DNA from: Ruegeria sp. R14_0
GTDB taxonomy: Bacteria > Pseudomonadota > Alphaproteobacteria > Rhodobacterales > Rhodobacteraceae
Assembly (NCBI RefSeq): GCF_017743975.1
Contig: NZ_JAGHRC010000001.1
Coordinates: 1,054,001-1,118,000, forward strand
Direction of reading: 5' to 3'
DNA length: 64,000 bases
Part shown: positions 1 through 7,519 of the stretch, one piece after another
Layout: each line of letters opens with the position of its first letter
Numbering within the stretch: the first letter of the stretch is position 1
The notes under the pieces: generated by a model
Seen by the model: the letters and a program-made list of their open reading frames with translations, nothing else
What the model was told of the DNA's origin: nothing
Databases searched by the model: none
Position numbers and translations under genes: made by a program

Positions 1-134
1 TCGTCCTGCATCACTTCTTCCAGTGCGCGGACGGATTTTTCCCGACCGACGAACAGCGGCACGATCATATGCGGGAAGACCACGATATCGCGCAGCGGCA
101 GCACTGGGTATGAGGAGTTCAGGGGCTCTTGCAT
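1..134 (-). CDS. lon: Lon protease, N-terminal fragment cut by the window edge
   Basis: Only the first 44 codons are inside the window. They read [20 protein letters not shown] and continue with [14 protein letters not shown], which is the start of the Lon N-terminal substrate-recognition domain. Lon is a cytoplasmic ATP-dependent serine protease that removes misfolded and short-lived regulatory proteins. The ATG is at 134-132. A heat-shock-like promoter lies about 80 bases upstream. The gene runs off the left edge, so the AAA+ and protease domains are not visible. Identity is confident from the well-conserved N-terminus. Confidence 0.93.
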   Translation of the reverse strand, partial: MQEPLNSSYPVLPLRDIVVFPHMIVPLFVGREKSVRALEEVMQD

Positions 135-215
135 GCTCTATCCTTATCATTGGCAAGACGGCTCTGGTCCCTCATAGAGGCAACGCCCGGCCGTCTCCTG
201 TCTTGGACGATAAAG

Positions 216-241
216 GTGGGGCAGTATGTGCCCCATTTCAA
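216..241 (-). promoter_or_regulatory. Candidate RpoH (heat-shock) promoter for lon
   Basis: On the minus strand TTGAAA (241-236) is followed after 14 bases by CCCCAC (221-216). This is close to the sigma-32 pattern CTTGAAA-N13/14-CCCCATNT. It sits about 80 bases upstream of the lon ATG, and lon is a classic heat-shock gene. The spacer and -10 element also form a small TGGGGC/GCCCCA hairpin. The call rests on motif match and context only. Confidence 0.5.
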
Positions 242-312
242 CCTCACCGCCATCTCTCGTGATGAGAATGACCCGAGGTGTTCGGGACTGCAAGGCGCCT
301 GATGGACTAATC

Positions 313-336
313 GGCGATTTTGGTCATCAAATCGCC
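313..336 (-). terminator. Hairpin downstream of tgt
   Basis: An 8-bp stem, GGCGATTT (313-320) with AAATCGCC (329-336), has an 8-base loop and lies just past the tgt stop codon on the minus strand. No T-run follows, so it may be a weak terminator or a 3'-end stabilising stem. Confidence 0.4.
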
Positions 337-345
337 AAACGCCCA

Positions 346-1476
346 TCAAAGTGGCTCAATGTCCCCTTGCGCGCGTTGCGCGTGAAACTCGGCCTGCCAG
401 GCGTCAAAAGTGCCTGCCGCAATCGCATCGCGCATGCCCTGCATGATCTCTTGGAAGTAATGCAGGTTGTGCCAGGTCAGCAACATGCCCGAGATCATCT
501 CATTCGAACGGAACACATGGTGCAAGTACGCGCGGCAATAGTTCGAACACGCCGGACAGGTGCAGTGCTCGTCCAGCGGGCGTGGGTCATCAGCGTGGCG
601 GGCGTTCTTGATGTTCACGACACCGTGACGCGTAAACACCTGCCCCGTGCGCCCCGAACGGGACGGCAGAACGCAATCCATCATGTCGATTCCACGCGCG
701 ACCGCCCCGACAATATCGTCCGGCTTGCCGACACCCATCAGATAGCGCGGCTTGTCCACCGGCAGCATGTCGGGGGCAAAGTCCAGAACATCGAACATCG
801 CCTCCTGCCCCTCGCCAACGGCCAGACCGCCGACGGCATAGCCTTCGAAGCCAATCTCTTTCAGCGCCTCGGCCGATTCCTCCCGGAAGTCTTGCTCAAG
901 ACCGCCCTGTTGAATGCCGAACAGCGCGTGTCCGGGACGATCCCCAAAAGCATCCCGCGACCGCTGCGCCCACCGCATCGACAGGCGCATCGATTCAGCT
1001 ATGCGATCCCGGTCCGCAGGCAGCGCCGGGCATTCATCGAAGCACATCACGATGTCCGACCCCAACAGGCGCTGAATCTCCATCGACCGCTCGGGCGTCA
1101 ATTCGTGCCTTGACCCGTCGATATGAGATTTGAAGGTCACGCCCTTTTCGGTCAGTTTACGTAACCCGGCCAGCGACATAACCTGAAACCCGCCGGAATC
1201 CGTGAGGATCGGTCGCTCCCAATTCATGAACTTGTGCAGTCCACCCAAACGGTCGATCCGCTCGGCGGTCGGGCGCAGCATCAGATGGTACGTGTTGCCC
1301 AGCAAAATGTCCGCGCCCGTGGCCCGCACACTTTCCGGCATCATCGCTTTGACCGTGGCCGCCGTGCCGACCGGCATAAATGCAGGCGTGCGCACGTCAC
1401 CGCGCGGAGTATGGATGACTCCGGTGCGGGCCTTGCCATCGGTGGCCTTCAGGTCAAAAGAGAAACGGTCTGTCAT
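346..1476 (-). CDS. tgt: Queuine tRNA-ribosyltransferase (tRNA-guanine transglycosylase)
   Basis: 376 residues, the usual size for bacterial Tgt. The enzyme exchanges guanine-34 for preQ1 in tRNAs with GUN anticodons, the first tRNA step of queuosine synthesis. Visible signatures are DSGGFQ (one catalytic Asp), [12 protein letters not shown] (the nucleophile Asp region), and the zinc site CxCxxC with a downstream His ([16 protein letters not shown]). The ATG at 1476 gives the expected N-terminus (MTDRFSFDL). It is followed by lon in the same direction after a 211-base gap and preceded by the nucleoside hydrolase. Confidence 0.97.
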   Translation of the reverse strand: MTDRFSFDLKATDGKARTGVIHTPRGDVRTPAFMPVGTAATVKAMMPESVRATGADILLGNTYHLMLRPTAERIDRLGGLHKFMNWERPILTDSGGFQVMSLAGLRKLTEKGVTFKSHIDGSRHELTPERSMEIQRLLGSDIVMCFDECPALPADRDRIAESMRLSMRWAQRSRDAFGDRPGHALFGIQQGGLEQDFREESAEALKEIGFEGYAVGGLAVGEGQEAMFDVLDFAPDMLPVDKPRYLMGVGKPDDIVGAVARGIDMMDCVLPSRSGRTGQVFTRHGVVNIKNARHADDPRPLDEHCTCPACSNYCRAYLHHVFRSNEMISGMLLTWHNLHYFQEIMQGMRDAIAAGTFDAWQAEFHAQRAQGDIEPL

Positions 1477-1540
1477 GTGAATGCCTCAGGGTCGCTGAAC
1501 CGGGCAGCAATTGCCTGATCTTCGCTGCTATTGCAAGCCG

Positions 1541-2452
1541 TCAGGGCAGTGTCGCGACACGCTCGGTGAACAACTCGACAACCCCTGCCCCGTCCACGTC
1601 CCGGCACACACGAACAGATGGTCTGTCGCCATCAGGTACAGTGGCCCCTGCTTGTGGTCCGTCTGAGACGACGCGAATACCGGTTTCCACCATCTCGAAC
1701 ATGGGCGCATGCGTGCAGGCGATCACAGCGGTTGAGTCATGCAAACCACAGCCTTCCAACCCGCCGATGTCCTTGTAGAACTTCAGATAAAACCTTGAGA
1801 TGTCCCGCAGGAACCCGCCCATTTCGACCGAGCGTTCGGCCAATGCTTCGAAATCCGCAGTTTCGTAGAGCGTCTTCAAGGTTACATCCAGTCCCACCAG
1901 AACCGTATCGGGCGGAGACGCAAAGACCGCATCCGCCGCCTTTGCATCATGATAGATATTGGCCTCTGCGTGTTCGGTGATGTTGCCCGGGCAAAAGACC
2001 GCCCCGCCCATAATAACCAACCGGTTGAGGTTGCTGGCGAACTCGGGGTCCAGTCGCATTGCATCAGCAATGTTTGTCAACGGGCCAACGGCGCACACGA
2101 CCAATTCGCCCCTATGCGCCCGCGCCTGATCCACCAGGTATTCCGCCGCCGCCAAAGGGTGGTTCGATCCGACCTGCGGAATCTCGGTGATGTCGCCAAA
2201 CCCTTCCGGGCCGTGCACATGTTCCGACGGCGCATGACCTTCGGCGCCCCAGGGAAACGGGGCACCTTCAGCAACCGGCGCTTGCAAACCCAGTTTATCC
2301 AACAAGAACCGCGCATTACGGCTGGATTGGTGGACATGTGTATTCCCAAAAATGGTGGTCAACCCGATCAGGTCAATATCGGGGGCTGCCGCGGCATAGG
2401 CGATGGCCATCGCGTCGTCGATGCCGGGATCCGTGTCAATAATCAGTTTCAT
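1541..2452 (-). CDS. Nucleoside hydrolase (inosine-uridine preferring family)
   Basis: 303 residues from the ATG at 2452, which opens MKLIIDTDPGIDDA. This is the diagnostic aspartate cluster of the IUNH family that binds catalytic calcium. VIMGGA in the middle and HDSTAVI near the C-terminus are also typical. The family hydrolyses the N-glycosidic bond of ribonucleosides for purine/pyrimidine salvage. An in-frame start six codons upstream is possible, but it would push the DTDPG motif away from its usual position. The exact nucleoside preference cannot be read from the sequence. It is divergent from the SPFH gene. Confidence 0.9.
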   Translation of the reverse strand: MKLIIDTDPGIDDAMAIAYAAAAPDIDLIGLTTIFGNTHVHQSSRNARFLLDKLGLQAPVAEGAPFPWGAEGHAPSEHVHGPEGFGDITEIPQVGSNHPLAAAEYLVDQARAHRGELVVCAVGPLTNIADAMRLDPEFASNLNRLVIMGGAVFCPGNITEHAEANIYHDAKAADAVFASPPDTVLVGLDVTLKTLYETADFEALAERSVEMGGFLRDISRFYLKFYKDIGGLEGCGLHDSTAVIACTHAPMFEMVETGIRVVSDGPQAGATVPDGDRPSVRVCRDVDGAGVVELFTERVATLP

Positions 2453-2479
2453 CCCCGCCCGATAGCGCAATCGGCGGCC

Positions 2480-2543
2480 GGATGCAAAGCAGCCACATTT
2501 GCAAATTTCCGTTCGGAAAACATGGTTTCATCGATTTGCATCC
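2480..2543. repeat. Nested inverted repeats between the nucleoside hydrolase and SPFH genes
   Basis: GGATGCAAA (2480-2488) is the exact inverse of TTTGCATCC (2535-2543). Inside the loop lies a second hairpin, TTTCCG-TT-CGGAAA (2506-2519). The element sits in the divergent intergenic region, so it could be an operator pair or part of a leader RNA. No function is assigned. Confidence 0.55.
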
Positions 2544-2628
2544 GCATCCATTCCCGCCATACCTGAGTTGAAATTTGGCCAAACAATCCCCAAGTGTATA
2601 CCATAGTACACAAAAACAGAGGACAGTT

Positions 2629-3519
2629 ATGACAGAAGACCAGATCATTGGATTGCTGACATCAAATATCATTTACGTGCTCGCCGCGGTTTTGGTTGTC
2701 GTCGTGATCTTCAAAGGCATCAAGATCGTGCCACAGTCTGAAAAATACGTGGTTGAACGCTTTGGCCGCCTGCATTCGGTCCTTGGCCCAGGAATCAATT
2801 TTATCGTCCCTTTTCTGGATGTTGCACGCCACAAGATATCCATTTTGGAGCGTCAGCTGCCCAATGCGACACAAGACGCGATCACCAAGGACAACGTTCT
2901 GGTGCAAATCGATACATCGGTTTTCTACCGCATTCTTGAACCTGAAAAAACTGTGTACCGTATCCGCGACGTCGATGGCGCGATTGCAACAACCGTAGCA
3001 GGTATTGTGCGGGCGGAGATCGGTAAAATGGACCTCGACGAGGTTCAATCCAACCGGGCGCAACTGATTGCGCGCATCCAGGAAAGCGTCGAAACGGCTG
3101 TTGACGACTGGGGCATCGAAGTGACGCGCGCTGAAATTCTGGACGTGAATCTGGATCAGGCCACCCGCGATGCGATGCTTCAGCAGTTGAACGCCGAACG
3201 TGCGCGCCGTGCGCAGGTGACCGAAGCCGAGGGTCAGAAACGCGCCGTCGAACTGAGCGCTGATGCTGAACTCTATGCCGCGGAACAAACGGCCAAGGCG
3301 CGCCGTATCCAAGCAGAGGCCGAAGCCTATGCAACCGGTGTGGTCGCCAAAGCCATTCAAGACAATGGGATCGAGGCCGCGCAATATCAGGTCGCCTTGA
3401 AACAGGTCGAAGCTCTGAACGCGCTGGGTAACGGCACTGGTTCGCAGACGATCGTGGTGCCCGCTAACGCCTTGGAAGCTTTTGGCGATGCCTTTAAGAT
3501 GCTGAAAGGAGCAAAGTAA
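2629..3519 (+). CDS. SPFH/Band 7 membrane protein (paraslipin/QmcA type)
   Basis: 296 residues. One N-terminal transmembrane segment (about residues 8-28, NIIYVLAAVLVVVVIF) is followed by a Band 7 domain (PQSEKYVVERFGRLHSVLGPG) and an Ala/Glu-rich coiled coil (about residues 180-250), then a Gly-rich tail. SPFH proteins form large membrane-bound cages and membrane microdomains and often modulate FtsH-type proteolysis. ATG 2629 is preferred over an upstream in-frame start because it has a Shine-Dalgarno (AGAGGACAG) and places the membrane segment at the N-terminus. The stop overlaps the start of the NfeD gene (TAATG), the usual SPFH-NfeD operon. Confidence 0.93.
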   Translation: MTEDQIIGLLTSNIIYVLAAVLVVVVIFKGIKIVPQSEKYVVERFGRLHSVLGPGINFIVPFLDVARHKISILERQLPNATQDAITKDNVLVQIDTSVFYRILEPEKTVYRIRDVDGAIATTVAGIVRAEIGKMDLDEVQSNRAQLIARIQESVETAVDDWGIEVTRAEILDVNLDQATRDAMLQQLNAERARRAQVTEAEGQKRAVELSADAELYAAEQTAKARRIQAEAEAYATGVVAKAIQDNGIEAAQYQVALKQVEALNALGNGTGSQTIVVPANALEAFGDAFKMLKGAK

Positions 3520-3797
3520 TGACGGATCCCTTCTGGCTGACATGGTGGATTTGGCTGGCCGGAGCTCTGGCTCTGGGCATACTCGAGATCGTGCTGCCGG
3601 GGTTCATATTTCTTGGCTTTGCGATTGGCGCGGCCGTTACGGGGCTTTTGCTTGTAATTCCGGGCTTTGCACCAAGCCTTCCCGTGCTTCTGTTGATCTT
3701 TGCCGTTCTGTCGCTTGTGGCCTGGTTGATCCTGCGGCGCATGTTCGCCCTGCCCCATGGTCAGGTGAAAACCTTCAACCACGACATCAACGAATGA
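3519..3797 (+). CDS. NfeD-like membrane protein
   Basis: 92 residues, mostly hydrophobic, with about three membrane segments (WWIWLAGALALGILEIV, FIFLGFAIGAAVTGLLL, LPVLLLIFAVLSLVAWLIL) and a short polar C-terminus. It resembles the short NfeD1b-like proteins encoded with paraslipins. These are thought to partner the SPFH protein in the inner membrane. The OB-fold domain of longer NfeD proteins is absent or very reduced here. Its ATG overlaps the preceding stop by one base, which suggests translational coupling. Confidence 0.85.
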   Translation: MTDPFWLTWWIWLAGALALGILEIVLPGFIFLGFAIGAAVTGLLLVIPGFAPSLPVLLLIFAVLSLVAWLILRRMFALPHGQVKTFNHDINE

Positions 3798-3807
3798 TCT
3801 AAGAGAC

Positions 3808-3845
3808 GCAGCGTCCGTTGGTACCACGGCACCACTGGACGCTGC
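3808..3845 (+). terminator. Hairpin after the SPFH-NfeD operon
   Basis: A 9-bp stem, GCAGCGTCC (3808-3816) with GGACGCTGC (3837-3845), begins ten bases after the NfeD stop. Only a poor T-tract follows, so termination may be inefficient or Rho-assisted. Confidence 0.5.
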
Positions 3846-3893
3846 CCTATGCTTTCCCTATATATTTGCTCAGGTAACAGCCCCGAGGCATGA

Positions 3894-4256
3894 ATGACGC
3901 ACCCAAGTGAACAGTTTGAAGGAACGCCTTTGATTGCACCTTCAACCATCGATCATCCACTATACGAGCCCGTGGTCGAGGCTTGCCGGACCGTCTTTGA
4001 CCCCGAGATTCCCGTGAATATCTATGACTTGGGTCTGATCTACACGATCGACATCACCAAAGAAAACGAAGTGAAGGTGATCATGACCCTTACTGCGCCG
4101 GGCTGTCCGGTTGCGGGCGAGATGCCCGGCTGGATCGTCGAGGCCATCGAACCCGTCGCTGGCGTCAAAGAGGTTGATGTCGAACTGACGTGGGAACCCC
4201 CTTGGGGTATGGAGATGATGTCGGACGAAGCCCGCCTTGAACTTGGGTTCATGTAA
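3894..4256 (+). CDS. sufT: Iron-sulfur assembly protein SufT (DUF59/MIP18 family)
   Basis: 120 residues containing one MIP18/DUF59 domain with VFDPEIPVNIYDLGLIY and the reactive-Cys segment TLTAPGCPVAG. The C-terminal WEPPWGMEMMSDEARLELGF is typical of SufT. These proteins help Fe-S cluster maturation in the cytoplasm, and sufA lies 620 bases downstream. Two ATGs overlap at 3890 and 3894; only 3894 is in frame, with GAGG five bases upstream. A strong bidirectional terminator follows. Confidence 0.9.
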   Translation: MTHPSEQFEGTPLIAPSTIDHPLYEPVVEACRTVFDPEIPVNIYDLGLIYTIDITKENEVKVIMTLTAPGCPVAGEMPGWIVEAIEPVAGVKEVDVELTWEPPWGMEMMSDEARLELGFM

Positions 4257-4289
4257 CGTAAGTTTAGGATTGCTTCCTAAGATATTGAA

Positions 4290-4328
4290 TAAAAAGGCCG
4301 CTCCACTTTTGGGCGGCCTGTTCTTTTG
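4290..4328. terminator. Bidirectional rho-independent terminator
   Basis: The stem AGGCCGC (4295-4301) with GCGGCCT (4313-4319) is flanked by an A-run on the left and TTCTTTT on the right. It can therefore end sufT transcripts on the plus strand and the small secreted-protein gene on the minus strand. Confidence 0.85.
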
Positions 4329-4343
4329 GGAAAGGTGCATACG

Positions 4344-4676
4344 CTATTCCACGTTGCAGGTTTCTTTGATCTCGGCCGCGCGTTCGTCCAGCGCTTTGAC
4401 GTAATCGCCGTTCAGCATGCTAAGCCGCTTCTTTTCCGTCCCGGTCACCAGTCCAAGCAACGCCCCCGCTGGCGTGACTGCAATGATGCTTTCGGCTTGC
4501 TGATCCTGGGCGTGTTTCTTTTCGGACGCGATGGCCCGAAGATCGCCCTCTGCCGTCGCGCAGTTCACCGGATGCCGCTTTTCATCAGCGGCCGAAGCCA
4601 CACCTGCGCTTAAAAGAACCGCGCAAGCGGTTTTCAATGTTAGCTTTTTCAACAATAACTGCCCGTGCCTGGTCAT
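4344..4676 (-). CDS. Small secreted protein of unknown function
   Basis: 110 residues from ATG 4676. A signal peptide is evident (LLLKKLTLKTACAVLLSAGVASA, cleavage after ASA). The mature part of about 85 residues is charged, with two Cys (NCATAEGDL and ETCNVE) that could form one disulfide, and a short hydrophobic patch (IIAVTPAGALLGLV) in the middle. It is not recognised as a named family. A start 13 codons further upstream is possible but would precede the signal peptide with a polar stretch. It is divergent from sufA across a structured 199-base gap. Confidence 0.65.
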   Translation of the reverse strand: MTRHGQLLLKKLTLKTACAVLLSAGVASAADEKRHPVNCATAEGDLRAIASEKKHAQDQQAESIIAVTPAGALLGLVTGTEKKRLSMLNGDYVKALDERAAEIKETCNVE

Positions 4677-4721
4677 GTTCAAATACCCTTTTTCCGAAGT
4701 TCGGTGATCCTGCAATCAGGC

Positions 4722-4850
4722 TAAGGCGAAGGACGTATTTGACGCAAGTTTACTTTCGCCTAACCCCTCCTGCAGCCACAACGAAAGTAAAAGTTAGGTC
4801 AGCAGGCCTGCTATGTCTTGAGCCTGACGCCTCGGAGCCCTAGATTAGGG
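4722..4850 (+). promoter_or_regulatory. Densely structured sequence upstream of sufA
   Basis: TTTACTTTCG (4749-4758) pairs exactly with CGAAAGTAAA (4782-4791). The overlapping segment TTCGCCT (4755-4761) can pair with AGGCGAA (4724-4730), and CCTAAC (4759-4764) can pair with GTTAGG (4793-4798). A 12-bp palindrome AGCAGGCCTGCT (4801-4812) and a hairpin CCCTA-gat-TAGGG (4838-4850) follow. The competing pairings could be operators or a switching leader. The transcription start is unknown. Confidence 0.4.
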
Positions 4851-4875
4851 ATACCTGAGCGCAACGGAGACCACC

Positions 4876-5241
4876 ATGTTTGGCATTCCCGGCAAACAAG
4901 CCGTGACATTGACGACCAAAGCGGCCGAGCAAATCGCACGCCTGATGGCGTCCGGCGGTCATGCCGGGTTGCGCATTGGTGTGAAAAAAGGCGGCTGCGC
5001 AGGCATGGAATATACCATGGACTACGTTGATGAAGCTGACACCAACGACGAAGTGGTTGAACAGGATGGTGCCCGCATCATGATCGCGCCGATGGCGCAG
5101 ATGTTCCTGTTCGGAACCGAGATTGACTATGAAGTCTCGCTGCTGGAATCCGGCTTCAAGTTCCGCAACCCGAACGTTGTCGACGCGTGCGGCTGCGGCG
5201 AATCCATCAAATTCGACGACGCGCTGTCCTCGCAATCCTAA
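4876..5241 (+). CDS. sufA: Iron-sulfur cluster assembly scaffold/carrier SufA (HesB/IscA family)
   Basis: 121 residues with the three conserved cysteines of A-type carriers: one in KKGGCAGMEY near residue 42 and the paired CGCGES at about 107-109. These proteins receive and transfer Fe-S clusters to apo-proteins in the cytoplasm. The start ATG 4876 has a GGAGA five bases upstream. The gene stands alone rather than inside a suf operon, with sufT nearby. Its TAA shares bases with the TAG of the converging oxygenase gene. Confidence 0.93.
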   Translation: MFGIPGKQAVTLTTKAAEQIARLMASGGHAGLRIGVKKGGCAGMEYTMDYVDEADTNDEVVEQDGARIMIAPMAQMFLFGTEIDYEVSLLESGFKFRNPNVVDACGCGESIKFDDALSSQS

Positions 5242-6149
5242 GTCGTCTGCAGGTGGACATAGGTTTCGTTGTATCTGTTCGTCAGATGCTCGCCTGCGCT
5301 GATTGTTTGACCTGATCCCGGCGGGGCCACGTTCGTATCATAGGATGGGTTCAAGAACAGCGGCACGGAAATGCGTTCCTGTGTGCCGCCGACCACGCGA
5401 TGCTCAGTCGCTTTGACCTGACCGGCGGTCCAAAATTCAAGCATCTCACCGAAGTTGATGACAAAAGTGCCGGGCTCGGCTGCGACCGGTTGCCAGCTGT
5501 TGTCCGGCATACGAACCTCAAGCCCCGAGGAGCCGTCGGTGGCCAACAAGGTCAGACACCCGTAATCGGTATGCGCCGCAATGCCAAAATCACGATCCCC
5601 GGCCCACGAGGGACGTTCCGGATAGAAATTGCCGCGCAACAAGGCCATAGGCGTGTCGAATGCCCTGTCAAAACTGGCTTCATCACGTCCTAAGGCCACA
5701 GCAATCGCCCTTAGGATCCGCATCGCTACGCTGCATGCATCGCTGTAATAAATCCGAATAGTGCTTTGAAATTCAACAGGATATTCAGGCCAAAGGTTTT
5801 GCGCATAAACACTCAGCCCTTTGTCAGCATAAGCATTGCCGGGCGGCAGTTCATAGCCGCAGTCAAACACTTCTTTGAAATCCGGGTTGGCGTTGGGGTC
5901 GACCTGTTCGGAATGCGGCGCACCCCACCCTCGGTTCGAGCCGGTCACCGCCATGTCTACTGTCTTTTTCTGGGCTTCGGGCAGGTGAAAGAAATCCCGA
6001 TAGGCCTCGATCACGTCACGCACCTGTTCGGCGCGCAGACCCGTGTTCGATACAGTCAGGAACCCGACCTCGCGCACTGCGCGCAATAGTTTGGCCAGTT
6101 CCGACGCCTCGCGCCGGTCCAGTTTCTCCAGATCCAGATCGTCGATCAT
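5238..6149 (-). CDS. 2-oxoglutarate/Fe(II)-dependent oxygenase, isopenicillin N synthase-like
   Basis: 303 residues. An N-terminal DIOX_N region (RAVREVGFLTVSNTGL) precedes a jelly-roll core with iron ligands HTDYG (HxD) and a distal His (KATEHRV). The co-substrate-binding RxS lies in ERISVPLF. This family uses 2-oxoglutarate, O2 and ferrous iron to hydroxylate or cyclise small molecules. The substrate is not predictable from sequence. ATG 6149 is chosen for its strong AGGAGGACC Shine-Dalgarno. The gene converges on sufA with overlapping stop codons. Confidence 0.88.
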   Translation of the reverse strand: MIDDLDLEKLDRREASELAKLLRAVREVGFLTVSNTGLRAEQVRDVIEAYRDFFHLPEAQKKTVDMAVTGSNRGWGAPHSEQVDPNANPDFKEVFDCGYELPPGNAYADKGLSVYAQNLWPEYPVEFQSTIRIYYSDACSVAMRILRAIAVALGRDEASFDRAFDTPMALLRGNFYPERPSWAGDRDFGIAAHTDYGCLTLLATDGSSGLEVRMPDNSWQPVAAEPGTFVINFGEMLEFWTAGQVKATEHRVVGGTQERISVPLFLNPSYDTNVAPPGSGQTISAGEHLTNRYNETYVHLQTT

Positions 6150-6270
6150 CGGGTCCTCCTGTCTGGCGGGAAAACTGCCGTTGTGTTCGCACCTTTGCAA
6201 CCGGAATTGTCAGGTGGGGCTTCCGGTGTTATCCGAAGGCAAACAATGACTAATCTTGGGGGTAAGCACT

Positions 6271-7020
6271 ATGCGGCGTAAGTTGGCAGCAGGAAACTGG
6301 AAAATGAACGGAACCACGGCTGCTTTGCCCGAGCTTCAGTCGCTGGCCGCCTCCTACCCCAGCGCTTCGGTGGATGTCTTGATCTGCCCGCCCGCCACGT
6401 TGCTGCACCGTGCCGCCGATGTCGTGCAGGACGCGGCGATCACTGTGGGTGGTCAGGATTGCCACGCTGCAGACTCGGGCGCACATACCGGAGATATCAG
6501 CGCTCAGATGCTGCTGGATGCAGGTGCGACCGCCGTCATTCTGGGCCATTCGGAACGGCGCGAAGATCACGGCGAACAAAACGAAGACGTGCGCGCCAAG
6601 GCGCGAGCCGCGATGGACGCAGGGTTGAAAGCGATCATTTGCGTTGGCGAGAGCCTGGAACAGCGCGACGCTGCAAACACATTGGACATAATCGGCGGTC
6701 AGATGTCCGGCTCGATCCCCGATCAATCGACCGGCGAAAACCTGATCGTCGCCTATGAGCCGATCTGGGCCATTGGCACCGGCAAGGTCCCCACCCTGGA
6801 CGAAATCGGAGAGGTCCATGACTTTATCCGCGCCCGGCTCGAACGGCGTTTCGGCGAAGGCGTCGGCCGCTCGGTCCGGTTGCTGTATGGCGGCTCAGTC
6901 AAACCGAGCAACGCCGGTGACATCTTTGCAGTCTCAAACGTAGATGGCGCGCTTGTCGGCGGCGCTAGTCTGAAGGCGCAGGACTTCTCGGGCATCATCG
7001 ACGCACTGCAAAAAGCCTGA
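6271..7020 (+). CDS. tpiA: Triosephosphate isomerase
   Basis: 249 residues, full length. It begins MRRKLAAGNWKMNG (substrate-binding Asn and Lys), has the catalytic His in ILGHSERR, the catalytic Glu in VAYEPIWAIGTGK (loop 6), and the phosphate-binding LLYGGSVKP near the end. The enzyme interconverts dihydroxyacetone phosphate and glyceraldehyde-3-phosphate in glycolysis and gluconeogenesis. ATG 6271 matches the family N-terminus better than an in-frame TTG five codons upstream. It stands alone and converges on the small exporter gene. Confidence 0.97.
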   Translation: MRRKLAAGNWKMNGTTAALPELQSLAASYPSASVDVLICPPATLLHRAADVVQDAAITVGGQDCHAADSGAHTGDISAQMLLDAGATAVILGHSERREDHGEQNEDVRAKARAAMDAGLKAIICVGESLEQRDAANTLDIIGGQMSGSIPDQSTGENLIVAYEPIWAIGTGKVPTLDEIGEVHDFIRARLERRFGEGVGRSVRLLYGGSVKPSNAGDIFAVSNVDGALVGGASLKAQDFSGIIDALQKA

Positions 7021-7022
7021 GG

Positions 7023-7334
7023 TCAGGCCAGTTTCATGGTGACCAGCCCTGCAATGATCAGGGCCGCCGCGATCAGGCGGGGTGCAGTCAGCGCCTCGCC
7101 CAGAAACATGATGCCAACCATAAAAGCGCCGACCGCGCCAATACCCGTCCAGATCGTGTATGCCGTACCCAGCGGTAAATCCCGCATCGCAAGGGCCAGC
7201 AGCCCAAATGAACCAATCATGGACACACCCATCACAGCGGTGGGCCACACGCGCGAAAAACCGGCGGACTGTTTCATGGCAACCGCCCAGACGATTTCCA
7301 GAAGACCGGCGAACAACAATAATATCCAGGGCAT
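7023..7334 (-). CDS. gdx: SMR-family guanidinium exporter (Gdx/SugE type)
   Basis: 103 residues with four membrane helices. The essential membrane Glu is at position 13 (LLFAGLLEIVWAVAMKQS), in the WAVAMK context typical of the SugE/Gdx branch rather than the multidrug Qac branch. Gdx proteins work as dual-topology dimers that exchange guanidinium for protons. ATG 7334 is preceded by GAGGTG. A guanidine-II riboswitch lies directly upstream on the same strand, which strongly supports guanidinium rather than general drug export. Confidence 0.92.
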   Translation of the reverse strand: MPWILLLFAGLLEIVWAVAMKQSAGFSRVWPTAVMGVSMIGSFGLLALAMRDLPLGTAYTIWTGIGAVGAFMVGIMFLGEALTAPRLIAAALIIAGLVTMKLA

Positions 7335-7352
7335 AAGAACACCTCGTATCTG

Positions 7353-7397
7353 TTCGGGTCGTCCCGAATGATCGGCCAAATTGGCGAGGTCGTCCTC
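7353..7397 (-). ncRNA. Guanidine-II (mini-ykkC) riboswitch controlling gdx
   Basis: Read on the minus strand, two short hairpins each carry an ACGA tetraloop: GAGG-ACGA-CCTC (7397-7386) and TTCGGG-ACGA-CCCGAA (7368-7353), separated by 17 bases. Two stem-loops with ACGR loops close upstream of a ribosome binding site are the defining architecture of guanidine-II. The second hairpin ends 18 bases before the ATG of gdx, with GAGGTG between. Guanidine is known to dock the two loops and open translation of exporters. The match was made by eye. Confidence 0.88.
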
Positions 7398-7519
7398 AAT
7401 CCATCAGATAAATTCTCTTGACCGGGTTTCAAGGGGATGCGAGGTGCATGGCCCTATGAGCGATGTGTTTTTTACCTTCAGCTGCGTCTGTTCAGAACCT
7501 CCACTGGTAAGGAATAAGA

